Below, one piece after another: positions 1-5,640 of a stretch of 8,159 nucleotides of DNA. The stretch lies in the NCBI GenBank assembly GCA_019689695.1, contig JADGHA010000168.1, forward strand, positions 1-8,159, given 5' to 3'. Position 1 is the first letter of the stretch; the number at the start of each line of letters is the position of its first letter. The notes beneath the pieces are model-generated. The model saw nothing but the letters and a program-made list of their open reading frames with translations, searched no databases and was not told the DNA's origin. The stretch comes from Micromonosporaceae bacterium (lineage in GTDB: Bacteria; Actinomycetota; Actinomycetes; Mycobacteriales; Micromonosporaceae). Both the position numbers and the translations under genes were made by a program.

Positions 1-122
1 CCCGGGGGGGGGGGCCGGCGGGGGGCGGGGTTGGGGGGCGGGCCGGCGGCCGGCGGGTGCCCGCCGGCCGTCGCCCGTGCCTTCGCGGCTGGTGGCCGGC
101 GCCGGCCAGGCCTCAACTGCAT
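1..122 (-). CDS. Possible partial CDS, Pro/Ala/Arg-rich N-terminus (runs off the window)
   Basis: From an ATG at 122-120 the minus strand stays open for 40 codons to the window edge, with no stop seen. The strongest support is a GAGGAG Shine-Dalgarno at 133-128, five bases before the ATG, and a spacing of 265 bp from the end of the LCP gene, ample for a new transcription unit. The peptide starts MQLRPGRRRPPAAKARATAG and then becomes almost entirely Pro, Ala, Gly and Arg; third codon positions are nearly all G or C, but the whole stretch is so GC-rich that this is weak evidence. No domain can be recognised; a basic, disordered N-terminal extension would fit. The frame crosses an 11-base homopolymer (4-14), so a base-count error would change the reading. 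It may equally be non-coding. Confidence 0.35.
   Translation of the reverse strand, partial: MQLRPGRRRPPAAKARATAGGHPPAAGPPPNPAPRRPPPP
4..42 (+). repeat. G-rich tract with G-quadruplex pattern
   Basis: On the plus strand the bases show successive G runs of 11 (4-14), 6 (20-25), 4 (27-30), 6 (33-38) and 3 (40-42), separated by loops of 5, 1, 2 and 1 bases. This satisfies the usual four-run quadruplex pattern with very short loops, which favours stability. The G strand is the template strand of the possible partial gene starting at 122. Its position at the very edge of the window also fits a low-quality sequence or assembly end. Confidence 0.6.
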
Positions 123-387
123 TCAGGCTCCTCGATCGAGAGGTCCAACGACGGCCCCGAGCACTACCCAGGAAACGGCGGATTATGGCGAAACGACGTG
201 GACTCTTGCGCACGCGAACCGCGCCCGTCCGCCGCCGTTCCAGCGGTGGCCAGCGCCGCAGACGCCACCGGCCAGATGCGGCGTCCTTGTTGTGCCGTGC
301 GAGACCCGGCTGCATGCTCAACCGGGCCACCGCGCACACGCAGCCGGGTCGCAGCTCACGCTCGGCCGGCGGCGCGCGTTCCGGCGG
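123..387. other. Intergenic region downstream of the LCP gene
   Basis: These 265 bp hold the 11-bp inverted repeat (303-350), a CATAAT hexamer on the minus strand (187-182) that resembles a -10 element but has no convincing -35 at 17-18 bp, and a 10-bp palindrome CTCGATCGAG (131-140) overlapping the Shine-Dalgarno of the possible gene starting at 122. No further gene is supported on either strand; the plus-strand reading frames across here continue antisense through the LCP gene and lack ribosome binding sites. Confidence 0.5.
303..350. repeat. 11-bp perfect inverted repeat, possible terminator of the LCP gene
   Basis: GACCCGGCTGC at 303-313 is the exact reverse complement of GCAGCCGGGTC at 340-350, with a 26-base spacer. 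It lies 38 bp beyond the LCP stop codon (388-390) in the direction of transcription. A hairpin with this stem could end the LCP transcript; there is no T-rich tail, which is common for high-GC actinobacterial terminators. The long spacer is unusual for an intrinsic terminator, so a protein-binding site is the alternative. No tRNA-like cloverleaf was found here. Confidence 0.4.
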
Positions 388-1725
388 TCAGGGGGATGGG
401 TTGGCCTTGACCCAGGCGGCCATCTCGTCGTCGACCATCGCCTGGTACAGCGACGCCGCCTTCTCCTGGTCGGAGATCACCACGCTCTGCCCGTCGATCA
501 TGTCGCTGCCCTGGTTGGGGCTGGTCAGGAACTTCAGGTTGTCGCCGCGCAGGTTGCGGAACTGCAGCGCCATGTCGACCAGAGAGAAGTCCTTGTCCAC
601 GGTGACCGCTTTGGTCACCGACTTGAGGAACGCGTTGAGCTTTGCCGGGTTGGTCAGCGTTCCCGTGCTCGCCGCCTTGTCCAGCAGTGCCCGCAGGAAC
701 TGCTGCTGGTGGCGCATCCGGGCGAAGTCGCCGTCCGGAAACTGTTTGCGCTGCCGCACGTAGTCCAGCGCCTGGGCGCCGTTGAGGTGCTGGTTGCCCT
801 TGACGAACGTCCGGTACGGCTTGTGGATCGACTTGATGGTCCGCTCGATGTTCATGTCCACTCCGCCGAGAGCGTCGGTGACCTCCTTGAAGCCGGCGAA
901 GTCGATCGCGATCACGTGGTCGATCCGGACGTCGGTGAAGCACTCCACGGTGCGTACCGCCAGCGGAAGCCCGCCGAGCGCGAACGCGGCGTTGATCTTG
1001 GCGTGGTCGCCACCGCACTCCGCCCCGGCGCTGGCCGGCACCGGCACCCATAGGTCGCGGGGGATGGAGACCAGGTACGCCTCGTCGTGGTTGGCCGGGA
1101 TGTGCATGACGATCATCGTGTCGGCGCGGGCGTTGCCCTGCTGGTCCACCGGGGCGTCCGGATCCCGCGAGTCACTGCCCACGACCAGGATGTTCAGCGC
1201 ACCGTCCACGGTTTGGGCCGGTCGTCCGCCGGTGATCGCGGAGAACGGGTCGGTGCGGGCCACCCGCTTGTCCAGGCTCCGCGCGTACATGTACAGACCG
1301 CCGACGGCCAGCATGGCCAGGACCAGGGCGACCGCGCAGCCGATCAGCACGCCGCGGCGCCAGTTGCGGCGGCTGCGGTACGGCTTGTCCTCGGGGCCGT
1401 GCGGACGGGTAGGTCCACCTGGTCCGCCCGGGCCACCGGGCCCGGCCCGCTCCGGTGGCGCCGGCCGGTTCCGCCGCGCCGCGCCGTACACGCCGTCGGC
1501 GGCCCGCGGGCCCGGGGCGCGGCCGCGGGCGCGCCCCCGGTCGGACGGGGCCGACCGGTCGGGCTGACGTGACCGGTCGGGCTGGCGTGACCGGTCGGGC
1601 TGGCGTGACCGGTCGGGCTGGCGTGACCGGTCGGGCTGGGATGTCCGGCGCGCCGGCGCCCACTGGGTGGCGGCGCTGGGCCGCTCCGCCGCCCGGCGGT
1701 ACCTGTCGCGCGAGGACTCTGCCAT
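388..1725 (-). CDS. LCP (LytR-CpsA-Psr) family cell-wall glycopolymer ligase
   Basis: Membrane-anchored phosphotransferase of the LytR-CpsA-Psr family. Family members transfer polyprenyl-linked glycopolymers to peptidoglycan outside the membrane. The 445-residue protein has a basic, disordered cytoplasmic part (1-123) with five tandem QPDRS(R) units at about 30-58 and a GGPGGPGGP stretch near 97-105, one transmembrane helix at about 125-147, and an LCP domain from about 177 to 350. Visible family motifs are NILVVGSDSRD (178-188), RADTMIVMHIP (200-210), SIPRDLW (220-226) and the LNGAQALDYVRQRKQFPDGDFARMRHQ block (314-340) with its conserved arginines. Two extracytoplasmic cysteines (237, 262) could pair. 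The ATG at 1725 has no Shine-Dalgarno but has a TACCCT hexamer seven bases upstream, so translation is probably leaderless. The downstream neighbour is 265 bp away and the upstream UXS-like gene also fits envelope work. Family call is firm; the specific polymer cannot be told. Confidence 0.93.
   Translation of the reverse strand: MAESSRDRYRRAAERPSAATQWAPARRTSQPDRSRQPDRSRQPDRSRQPDRSRQPDRSAPSDRGRARGRAPGPRAADGVYGAARRNRPAPPERAGPGGPGGPGGPTRPHGPEDKPYRSRRNWRRGVLIGCAVALVLAMLAVGGLYMYARSLDKRVARTDPFSAITGGRPAQTVDGALNILVVGSDSRDPDAPVDQQGNARADTMIVMHIPANHDEAYLVSIPRDLWVPVPASAGAECGGDHAKINAAFALGGLPLAVRTVECFTDVRIDHVIAIDFAGFKEVTDALGGVDMNIERTIKSIHKPYRTFVKGNQHLNGAQALDYVRQRKQFPDGDFARMRHQQQFLRALLDKAASTGTLTNPAKLNAFLKSVTKAVTVDKDFSLVDMALQFRNLRGDNLKFLTSPNQGSDMIDGQSVVISDQEKAASLYQAMVDDEMAAWVKANPSP
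1553..1642. repeat. Five tandem 18-bp units inside the LCP gene
   Basis: Five consecutive 18-bp units begin at 1553, 1571, 1589, 1607 and 1625. Units 2-4 are identical (GACCGGTCGGGCTGGCGT), unit 1 differs at one base (1567) and the last unit differs at two (1640, 1641). Each unit opens with the palindrome GACCGGTC, giving five such palindromes at 18-bp spacing. On the coding strand each unit adds six residues of the pattern QPDRSR to the cytoplasmic N-terminus. Near identity of the units indicates recent expansion or ongoing homogenisation. Because 18 is a multiple of three, gain or loss of units keeps the reading frame. Confidence 0.95.
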
Positions 1726-1738
1726 ACGGCCAAGGGTA
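1726..1738 (-). promoter_or_regulatory. Candidate -10 element for a leaderless LCP transcript
   Basis: On the minus strand TACCCT (1738-1733) fits the actinobacterial TANNNT -10 pattern and lies seven bases before the ATG at 1725, so transcription would begin at or one base before the start codon. No recognisable Shine-Dalgarno is present in the same stretch, which supports leaderless initiation. I see no good -35 hexamer at the expected distance. Confidence 0.45.
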
Positions 1739-1797
1739 CGTAACGGACACCATCCGCCGTTCGCGCCACGTCGGGGACGGCACGAAAGCGGGATACG

Positions 1798-2784
1798 TCA
1801 GGCGCTGGCGAGCATGGTCCGGCGGAAGTACTCGATCGTGCGGCGCAGGCCCTCGTCGGGCGGCACGACCGGCTCGAACCCGAGCCGGGTGCGGGCCAGG
1901 GTGAGATCCGGGCGGCGCATCTCAGGGTCGTCAGCGGTACGCCCGACGAAGACCACCTCGGACGAGCTGCCGGTCAGCTCGATGATCTTGGTGGCCAGCT
2001 CCCGGATGGACAGCTCGTGCTCGGTGCCGCAGTTGATCGGGCCGGTCTCGGTCGAGTCCAGCAGCAGAAGGATGCCGCGGACCAGGTCGTCGATGTAGCA
2101 GAGCGACCGGGTCTGGTTGCCGGTGCCGTGCACGGTGACCGGCTGCCCGCGCAGCGCCTGGCTGATGAAGGTGGGCACGGCCCGCCCGTCGTCCGGGCGC
2201 ATCCGTGGGCCGTACGTGTTGAAGATGCGGACAATCCCGACATCGAGCCCGCGAGACCGGTGGTACGCCATGGTCGCGGCCTCGGAGAACCGCTTCGCCT
2301 CGTCGTACACGCCGCGCACACCGACCGGGTTGACGTTGCCCCAGTAGGACTCGGGCTGCGGGTGTACCTGCGGGTCGCCGTACGCCTCCGAGGTGGAGGC
2401 CATGATGAACCGGGCGCCGTCCGCCAGCGCCCGTTCCAGCAGGTAGAGGGTGGCGACCGAGCCGACCCGCAGGATCTCGATCGGCCGGGTGGTGAAGTCG
2501 GTGGGGCTGGCCGGCGACGCCATGTGCAGGATGGCGTCGAAGCGGTCGGCGAACGCCGGATGGTCCTCCGGCAGGGCCTCGGTGATGTCCGCCTCCACCA
2601 GCGTGAACCGGGGATGGTCGGCCAGGTGTGCGACGTTCTCCTTCGACCCGGTTACGAAGTTGTCCACCGCGACCACCGTGCAGCCGCGGGCGATCAGTGC
2701 ATCGACCAGGTGGGATGGCACGAAGCCGGCGCCACCGCTGACCAGGACACGATGACCGTCGCCGTAGCGCTGCTCTAGCCGCAT
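1798..2784 (-). CDS. NAD-dependent epimerase/dehydratase, UDP-glucuronate decarboxylase (UXS)-like
   Basis: Extended short-chain dehydrogenase of 328 residues, closest in motif pattern to UDP-glucuronate decarboxylases, which make UDP-xylose from UDP-glucuronate using tightly bound NAD. Visible: Rossmann nucleotide-binding loop SGGAGFVPSHL (16-26), acidic D41 for the NAD ribose, catalytic STSEAYGDP (130-138, with Glu133), YWGNVNP (147-153), the YDEAK pair Tyr160/Lys164, NTYGPRM (189-195), and the UXS-like TRSLCYIDDL (225-234, Arg226) and DDPEMRRPD (285-293). The third glycine of the GxxGxxG motif is proline (Pro23). An in-frame GTG exists at 2805, but the ATG at 2784 is preferred: the alternative adds residues lacking family similarity and abuts the upstream hairpin (2807-2845), and TACGCT sits exactly six bases before 2784. 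Ends 72 bp before the LCP gene; both may serve envelope polymer synthesis (inference). Other nucleotide-sugar 4,6-dehydratase or epimerase activity is possible. Confidence 0.85.
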   Translation of the reverse strand: MRLEQRYGDGHRVLVSGGAGFVPSHLVDALIARGCTVVAVDNFVTGSKENVAHLADHPRFTLVEADITEALPEDHPAFADRFDAILHMASPASPTDFTTRPIEILRVGSVATLYLLERALADGARFIMASTSEAYGDPQVHPQPESYWGNVNPVGVRGVYDEAKRFSEAATMAYHRSRGLDVGIVRIFNTYGPRMRPDDGRAVPTFISQALRGQPVTVHGTGNQTRSLCYIDDLVRGILLLLDSTETGPINCGTEHELSIRELATKIIELTGSSSEVVFVGRTADDPEMRRPDLTLARTRLGFEPVVPPDEGLRRTIEYFRRTMLASA

Positions 2785-2796
2785 TCGGCCAGCGTA
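2785..2796 (-). promoter_or_regulatory. Candidate -10 element for a leaderless epimerase transcript
   Basis: TACGCT at 2796-2791 on the minus strand matches TANNNT and is followed by six bases (GGCCGA) and then the ATG at 2784. The A of the start codon would be the first transcribed base. No Shine-Dalgarno precedes the ATG. A good -35 is not evident; the region where it would lie is occupied by the stem of the actP terminator hairpin. Confidence 0.5.
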
Positions 2797-2806
2797 CCGA
2801 AGCACG

Positions 2807-2845
2807 CGATGGGGCTCCCCGCAAGGTAGGCGGGGAGCCCCATCG
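2807..2845 (-). terminator. Strong hairpin terminator after the actP-like gene
   Basis: Perfect 16-bp inverted repeat: arms 2807-2822 and 2830-2845 with a 7-base loop (2823-2829). It begins 15 bp after the symporter stop codon (2862-2860). The stem is almost wholly G-C, with no T-run after it, the form typical of high-GC actinobacteria. It separates the DUF485/symporter operon from the epimerase gene, whose probable -10 begins only 11 bp further on. Confidence 0.85.
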
Positions 2846-2859
2846 GGGGACGGACGCGG

Positions 2860-4533
2860 TCAGTGGGCGCCCGCGCCGGTGAGGGCGCGCACCTCCAGCT
2901 CCGCGTACTTGCGCTCGTCGGCCTTCTCGCGGGACAGGATGGTGCCCAGCCAGCCGGCCAGGAACCCGACCGGGATCGAGATGATGCCCGGGTTGGAGAG
3001 CGGGAACCACTGCCAGTCATGGCCGGAGAACATCGCCGTCGGCCGGCCGGAGACCACGGGCGAGAAGAAGACCAGCACCACGGCGCTGATCAGGCCACCG
3101 TAGATGGCCCAGGTCGCACCGGCGGTGTTGAACCGCTTCCAGAACAGGGTGTACAGGATCGCCGGGAGGTTTCCGGACGCCGCGACCGCAAAGGCCAACG
3201 CCACCAGGAACGCGACGTTCAGGCTCTGCGCGAAGATGGACAGCACGATCGCCACCGCGCCGATCCCGAAGGCGGCGACCCGGGCCACGACGACCTCCTG
3301 CCGCTCTGAGGTCTGGCCGCGCTTGACCACGTTGGCGTAGAAGTCGTGCGCCAGGCTGGACGAGGAGGCCAGGGTCAGCCCGGCCACCACGGCGAGGATG
3401 GTGGCGAACGCCACCGCCGCGATCACGGCGAGGAACACCGCCCCGCCGGTCGAGCCGCCCAGGTACCGGTCGCCGAGTTCCTGGGCGAGCTGCGGGGCGG
3501 CGGTGTTTCCGGCCGCGTCCTGCTCGCGGATCGTGCCGCCGCCGACCATGGCCGCCGCGCCGAAGCCCAGTGCCAAGGTCATGAGGTAGAAGGCGCCGAT
3601 GATGCCGATCGCCCAGAGCACGCTCCTGCGGGCCGCCCGCGCGCTGGGCACGGTGTAGAAGCGGATCAGGATGTGCGGCAGGCCGGCGGTGCCGAGCACC
3701 AGGGCGATGCCGAGGGAGAGCAGATCCATCTTGTTGTAGAAGGTCTGCTTCGCGTTCCCGGCGACCTCGACGCCGTAGCGCAGCCCGGGCCCGAGGAAGT
3801 CCGCCCCCTTGCCGGAGGTCTTGGCGGCGTCGCCGAGCAGTGTTGACAGGTTGAACTTGTACGCGGAGAGCACGAACAGGGTCATCACGATCGCGCCGAC
3901 CATCAGCATGAACGCCTTGACGATCTGCACGTACGTGGTTCCCTTCATGCCACCCACCGTGACATAGATGATCATGAGGGCGCCGACCATGATGATCGTG
4001 GCGACCTTGGCGGTGTCCGGGTCCATGCCCAGGAAGGTCTGCCCCTCCCGGATCCCCAGCAGCAGCGAGACCAGCGCGCCCGCGCCGACCATCTGGGCCA
4101 GCAGGTAGAAGATCGACACCACGATCGTGGAGATCGCGGCGGCGGTCCGCACCGGCCGCTGGCGCATCCGGAACGCCAGCACGTCGGCCATCGTGTACCG
4201 GCCGGAGTTGCGCAGCAGCTCCGCGATGAGCAGCAGGGCGACCAGCCAGGCCACCAGGAACCCGATCGAGTAGAGGAAGCCGTCGTACCCGTACAGCGCG
4301 ATGATCCCGGCGATGCCGAGGAACGACGCGGCGGACATGTAGTCGCCGCCGATCGCCATGCCGTTCTGGAAGCCGGAGAAGGACCGGCCGCCGGCGTAGA
4401 AGTCGGTTGCGTTCCTGGTCTGCCGGCTGGCCCAGACCGTGATGACCAGGGTGATCGCCACGAAGATCAGGAATAGGGTGATGGTGGTGGTGCGCGTGGT
4501 GGTGCTCGTCGAGTCGGCGGCGAAGAAGGTCAT
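2860..4533 (-). CDS. actP: ActP/MctC-like sodium:solute (acetate/monocarboxylate) symporter
   Basis: Integral membrane symporter of the SSS family, subgroup of cation/acetate symporters (E. coli ActP, Corynebacterium MctC), which take up acetate and other short monocarboxylates. The 557 residues match the family's usual length of about 550 and contain roughly 13 hydrophobic helices, beginning at 18-35. Diagnostic stretches are the N-terminal DFYAGGRSFSGFQNGMAIGGDYMSAASFLG region (44-73), the SSS signature GTAGLPHILIRFYTVP (281-296) and ASSSSLAHDFYANV (389-402). The C-terminus is cytoplasmic and charged (534-557). The start overlaps the DUF485 stop as ATGA, with a near-ideal GGAGGGG Shine-Dalgarno (4544-4538) four bases ahead, so the two are translationally coupled. 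DUF485 plus ActP is the conserved pair. Acetyl-CoA synthetase, the E. coli partner, is absent from the window. Exact substrate is inferred. Confidence 0.92.
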   Translation of the reverse strand: MTFFAADSTSTTTRTTTITLFLIFVAITLVITVWASRQTRNATDFYAGGRSFSGFQNGMAIGGDYMSAASFLGIAGIIALYGYDGFLYSIGFLVAWLVALLLIAELLRNSGRYTMADVLAFRMRQRPVRTAAAISTIVVSIFYLLAQMVGAGALVSLLLGIREGQTFLGMDPDTAKVATIIMVGALMIIYVTVGGMKGTTYVQIVKAFMLMVGAIVMTLFVLSAYKFNLSTLLGDAAKTSGKGADFLGPGLRYGVEVAGNAKQTFYNKMDLLSLGIALVLGTAGLPHILIRFYTVPSARAARRSVLWAIGIIGAFYLMTLALGFGAAAMVGGGTIREQDAAGNTAAPQLAQELGDRYLGGSTGGAVFLAVIAAVAFATILAVVAGLTLASSSSLAHDFYANVVKRGQTSERQEVVVARVAAFGIGAVAIVLSIFAQSLNVAFLVALAFAVAASGNLPAILYTLFWKRFNTAGATWAIYGGLISAVVLVFFSPVVSGRPTAMFSGHDWQWFPLSNPGIISIPVGFLAGWLGTILSREKADERKYAELEVRALTGAGAH

Positions 4534-4910
4534 GACACCCCTCCGCGGATCGTGGTGTCGTCCTCGATCTGAGCCTTCAGCCGGTCCGCGACCGGGTCGA
4601 GCTCCCGGTCGGCGTACCGCGCGTAGAGCCAGGCGATCAGGAACGTGGAGACGAACTGCAGCAGCCCGAACACCAGCGCGACGTTGATGTGCCCGACCAC
4701 CTTGGTGTCCATGAATTCACGCGCGTACGCGGAGAGCAGCACGTACAGCGCGTACCAGAGGAAGAAGCCGGCGGTCATCGGGAAGATGAAGTTGCGGAGC
4801 GCCCTGCGCAACCCGGAGAACTCGGCGGACTGCTGGACCGCCAGGTACGGGTCCGGGGCAGATTCCACCGCGGTTCCGGGGGCATCTGTCGTACTCACAG
4901 GAGTCACCAC
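4530..4910 (-). CDS. DUF485 family inner-membrane protein (YjcH-like), partner of ActP
   Basis: Small two-helix membrane protein of the DUF485 family, normally encoded immediately before ActP-type symporters (yjcH-actP in E. coli, cg0952-mctC in Corynebacterium). Its role is unproven; an accessory function for the transporter is the usual guess. The 126-residue frame has a variable N-terminus, the conserved block SAEFSGLRRALRNFIFPMT (28-46), helices at about 41-61 and 75-97, and a charged C-terminal tail. The start is uncertain: GTG codons stand at 4910, 4907 and 4898. A GAGGG sequence directly adjoins 4910 (spacing zero), lies three bases before 4907 and twelve before 4898, so none is ideal; 4898 (giving MSTTDAPG) or 4907 may be the true start. 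Operon leader, coupled to the symporter by an ATGA overlap. Confidence 0.88.
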   Translation of the reverse strand: MVTPVSTTDAPGTAVESAPDPYLAVQQSAEFSGLRRALRNFIFPMTAGFFLWYALYVLLSAYAREFMDTKVVGHINVALVFGLLQFVSTFLIAWLYARYADRELDPVADRLKAQIEDDTTIRGGVS

Positions 4911-4941
4911 CCCTCACTGGTTGTCAGCGGATTTGGGGCGC

Positions 4942-4971
4942 ACCGTAGATACCGGGCCAGCAGGGCAGGAA
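4942..4971 (-). promoter_or_regulatory. Candidate promoter of the DUF485-actP operon
   Basis: On the minus strand TACGGT (4947-4942) fits the TANNNT -10 pattern, and TTCCTG (4971-4966) lies 18 bases upstream in the -35 position with a partial match to TTGACA (TT start only). Transcription would begin near 4935, leaving a leader of about 25 bases before the GTG at 4910. In GC-rich DNA such hexamers are rarer than average, but this remains a pattern match. Confidence 0.3.
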
Positions 4972-5026
4972 GCGTCCGCCGGGGCGGTGGGCGAGCGGTG
5001 CGCCGAACGGCGGACCTGCTGCGCCC

Positions 5027-5042
5027 AGTGACCTTGGCCACA
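5027..5042. promoter_or_regulatory. Possible CRP/GlxR-like operator
   Basis: AGTGA-CCTTGG-CCACA matches 8 of 10 positions of the TGTGA-N6-TCACA dyad of the CRP/FNR family. It is centred about 100 bp upstream of the candidate transcription start of the DUF485-actP operon. Homologous acetate-uptake operons in other bacteria are under cAMP-receptor-type control, which makes the place sensible, but an 8/10 match is expected a few times by chance in a window of this size. Confidence 0.2.
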
Positions 5043-5047
5043 CCGCT

Positions 5048-5097
5048 TAACGGCTGTCGCTGGCGCCAGCGCTTGCCCGTAACGGCCGTCGCCGCGG
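5048..5097. repeat. Imperfect direct repeat with embedded 14-bp palindrome upstream of DUF485-actP
   Basis: TAACGGCTGTCGCTGGCG (5048-5065) is repeated as TAACGGCCGTCGCCGCGG (5080-5097), 14 of 18 bases identical, start to start 32 bp (about three helical turns). The first copy runs into the perfect palindrome CGCTGGCGCCAGCG (5058-5071). The arrangement could be an operator for the operon starting at 4910. The second copy overlaps the hairpin that follows the flavin reductase gene, so some of the similarity may be incidental. Confidence 0.45.
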
Positions 5098-5127
5098 CCG
5101 GGAGCTGCCCCGTGGCCGCTGGCGGCC
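5084..5127 (-). terminator. Long imperfect hairpin after the ABC/flavin-reductase operon
   Basis: Starting three bases after the TGA stop (5132-5130), the minus strand can fold as GGCC, GCC, GCGGCC and GGG paired with CCC, GGCCGC, GGC and GGCC, 16 base pairs in all, with bulges A5120, ACG (5113-5111) and GAC (5090-5088) and a 5-base loop CAGCT (5107-5103). There is no T-tract. Position right behind the stop supports a terminator that isolates the ABC operon from DUF485-actP. Confidence 0.55.
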
Positions 5128-5129
5128 GG

Positions 5130-5636
5130 TCAGGCCAGCTCGCGGTACCGGCCCCGGTGGTAGACCAGCGGCGGGGCGTGCTCACCCAGCTCGATCCGCT
5201 CGATGGTGGCCTCCACCAGCAGCCTCCAGCCGAACCGACGAGCGGAGTCGAGCCGGCAGCCGGCCCAGGTGTCACCGGGGACCGGCCCGTACGGCGTGGC
5301 GGTCCACCCGTGCTCCCGGAAGGGGCCGCCGGGCGCGGGCAGCACCCCGGCGAACTTGTCCGCCAGCTGCCGGTCGGCCGGGGTCAGCGGGGCGACCGCG
5401 AACCGGCCGGCCGCTTCGAGCGCCGTCCACAGGTCCGACTCGTCGTCCAGCAGGCCGAGCAGCCGCCCCGGCTCACCCTCCACCACGAGCGTCGAGGAGA
5501 TGGTCAGCCCGGCGGGTTCGCCGCCGGGGGCGGCCGCGGTCCAGAGTGTCACCGGCGCGGGCAGCCGGCCCCGCAGCCGGCGTACGGGTGAACGGGCGTG
5601 CTCCGGCGTGCCGAACGGGTCCGTGTGATGGATCAC
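5130..5636 (-). CDS. Flavin-reductase-like FMN-binding domain protein
   Basis: A 168-residue protein resembling the split-barrel flavin reductase-like family, whose members bind FMN and reduce it with NAD(P)H or use it in other redox or binding roles. Family-like features are RLRGRLPAPVTLWTA near 20-34, the FMN-site stretch AGLTISSTLVVEGEP (42-56) with its Thr-Ser-Ser, ADKFAG (92-97), and the C-terminal PLVYHRGRYREL (156-167), typical of the family's last strand. The reading frame extends upstream to 5732, but that part overlaps the permease gene and lacks family similarity; the GTG at 5636, four bases after the permease stop (5643-5641), gives the expected length. No Shine-Dalgarno is evident, so translation probably depends on ribosomes finishing the permease. 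A redox enzyme as third gene of an ABC exporter operon is uncommon; a functional link is unproven. Confidence 0.78.
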   Translation of the reverse strand: MIHHTDPFGTPEHARSPVRRLRGRLPAPVTLWTAAAPGGEPAGLTISSTLVVEGEPGRLLGLLDDESDLWTALEAAGRFAVAPLTPADRQLADKFAGVLPAPGGPFREHGWTATPYGPVPGDTWAGCRLDSARRFGWRLLVEATIERIELGEHAPPLVYHRGRYRELA

Positions 5637-5640
5637 CGGT

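Noticed and set aside
300..360. Inverted repeat considered as part of a tRNA or other RNA gene
   Set aside because: No D- or T-arm consensus or acceptor stem could be fitted on either strand.
185..763. Possible plus-strand gene from ATG 185 (frame open from 77)
   Set aside because: There is no Shine-Dalgarno, third-position GC is only moderate in the part before the LCP gene, and the rest is antisense to LCP.
31..1053. Long plus-strand open frame of 340 codons
   Set aside because: It lies antisense to the LCP gene, has no ribosome binding site, begins in the G-rich edge and has a low-complexity translation; the minus-strand LCP frame carries clear family motifs.
1553..1642. Tandem array considered as a CRISPR
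   Set aside because: The units are directly abutting with no unique spacers and fall in frame within a protein gene.
1739..1797. Search for a terminator between the epimerase and LCP genes
   Set aside because: Only weak 4-5-bp stems (for example AACGG...CCGTT at 1742-1761) were seen, too short to call.
2785..2805. Longer epimerase start at GTG 2805
   Set aside because: It abuts the strong hairpin of the preceding operon and would place the TACGCT -10-like element inside the coding region; the ATG at 2784 explains both better.
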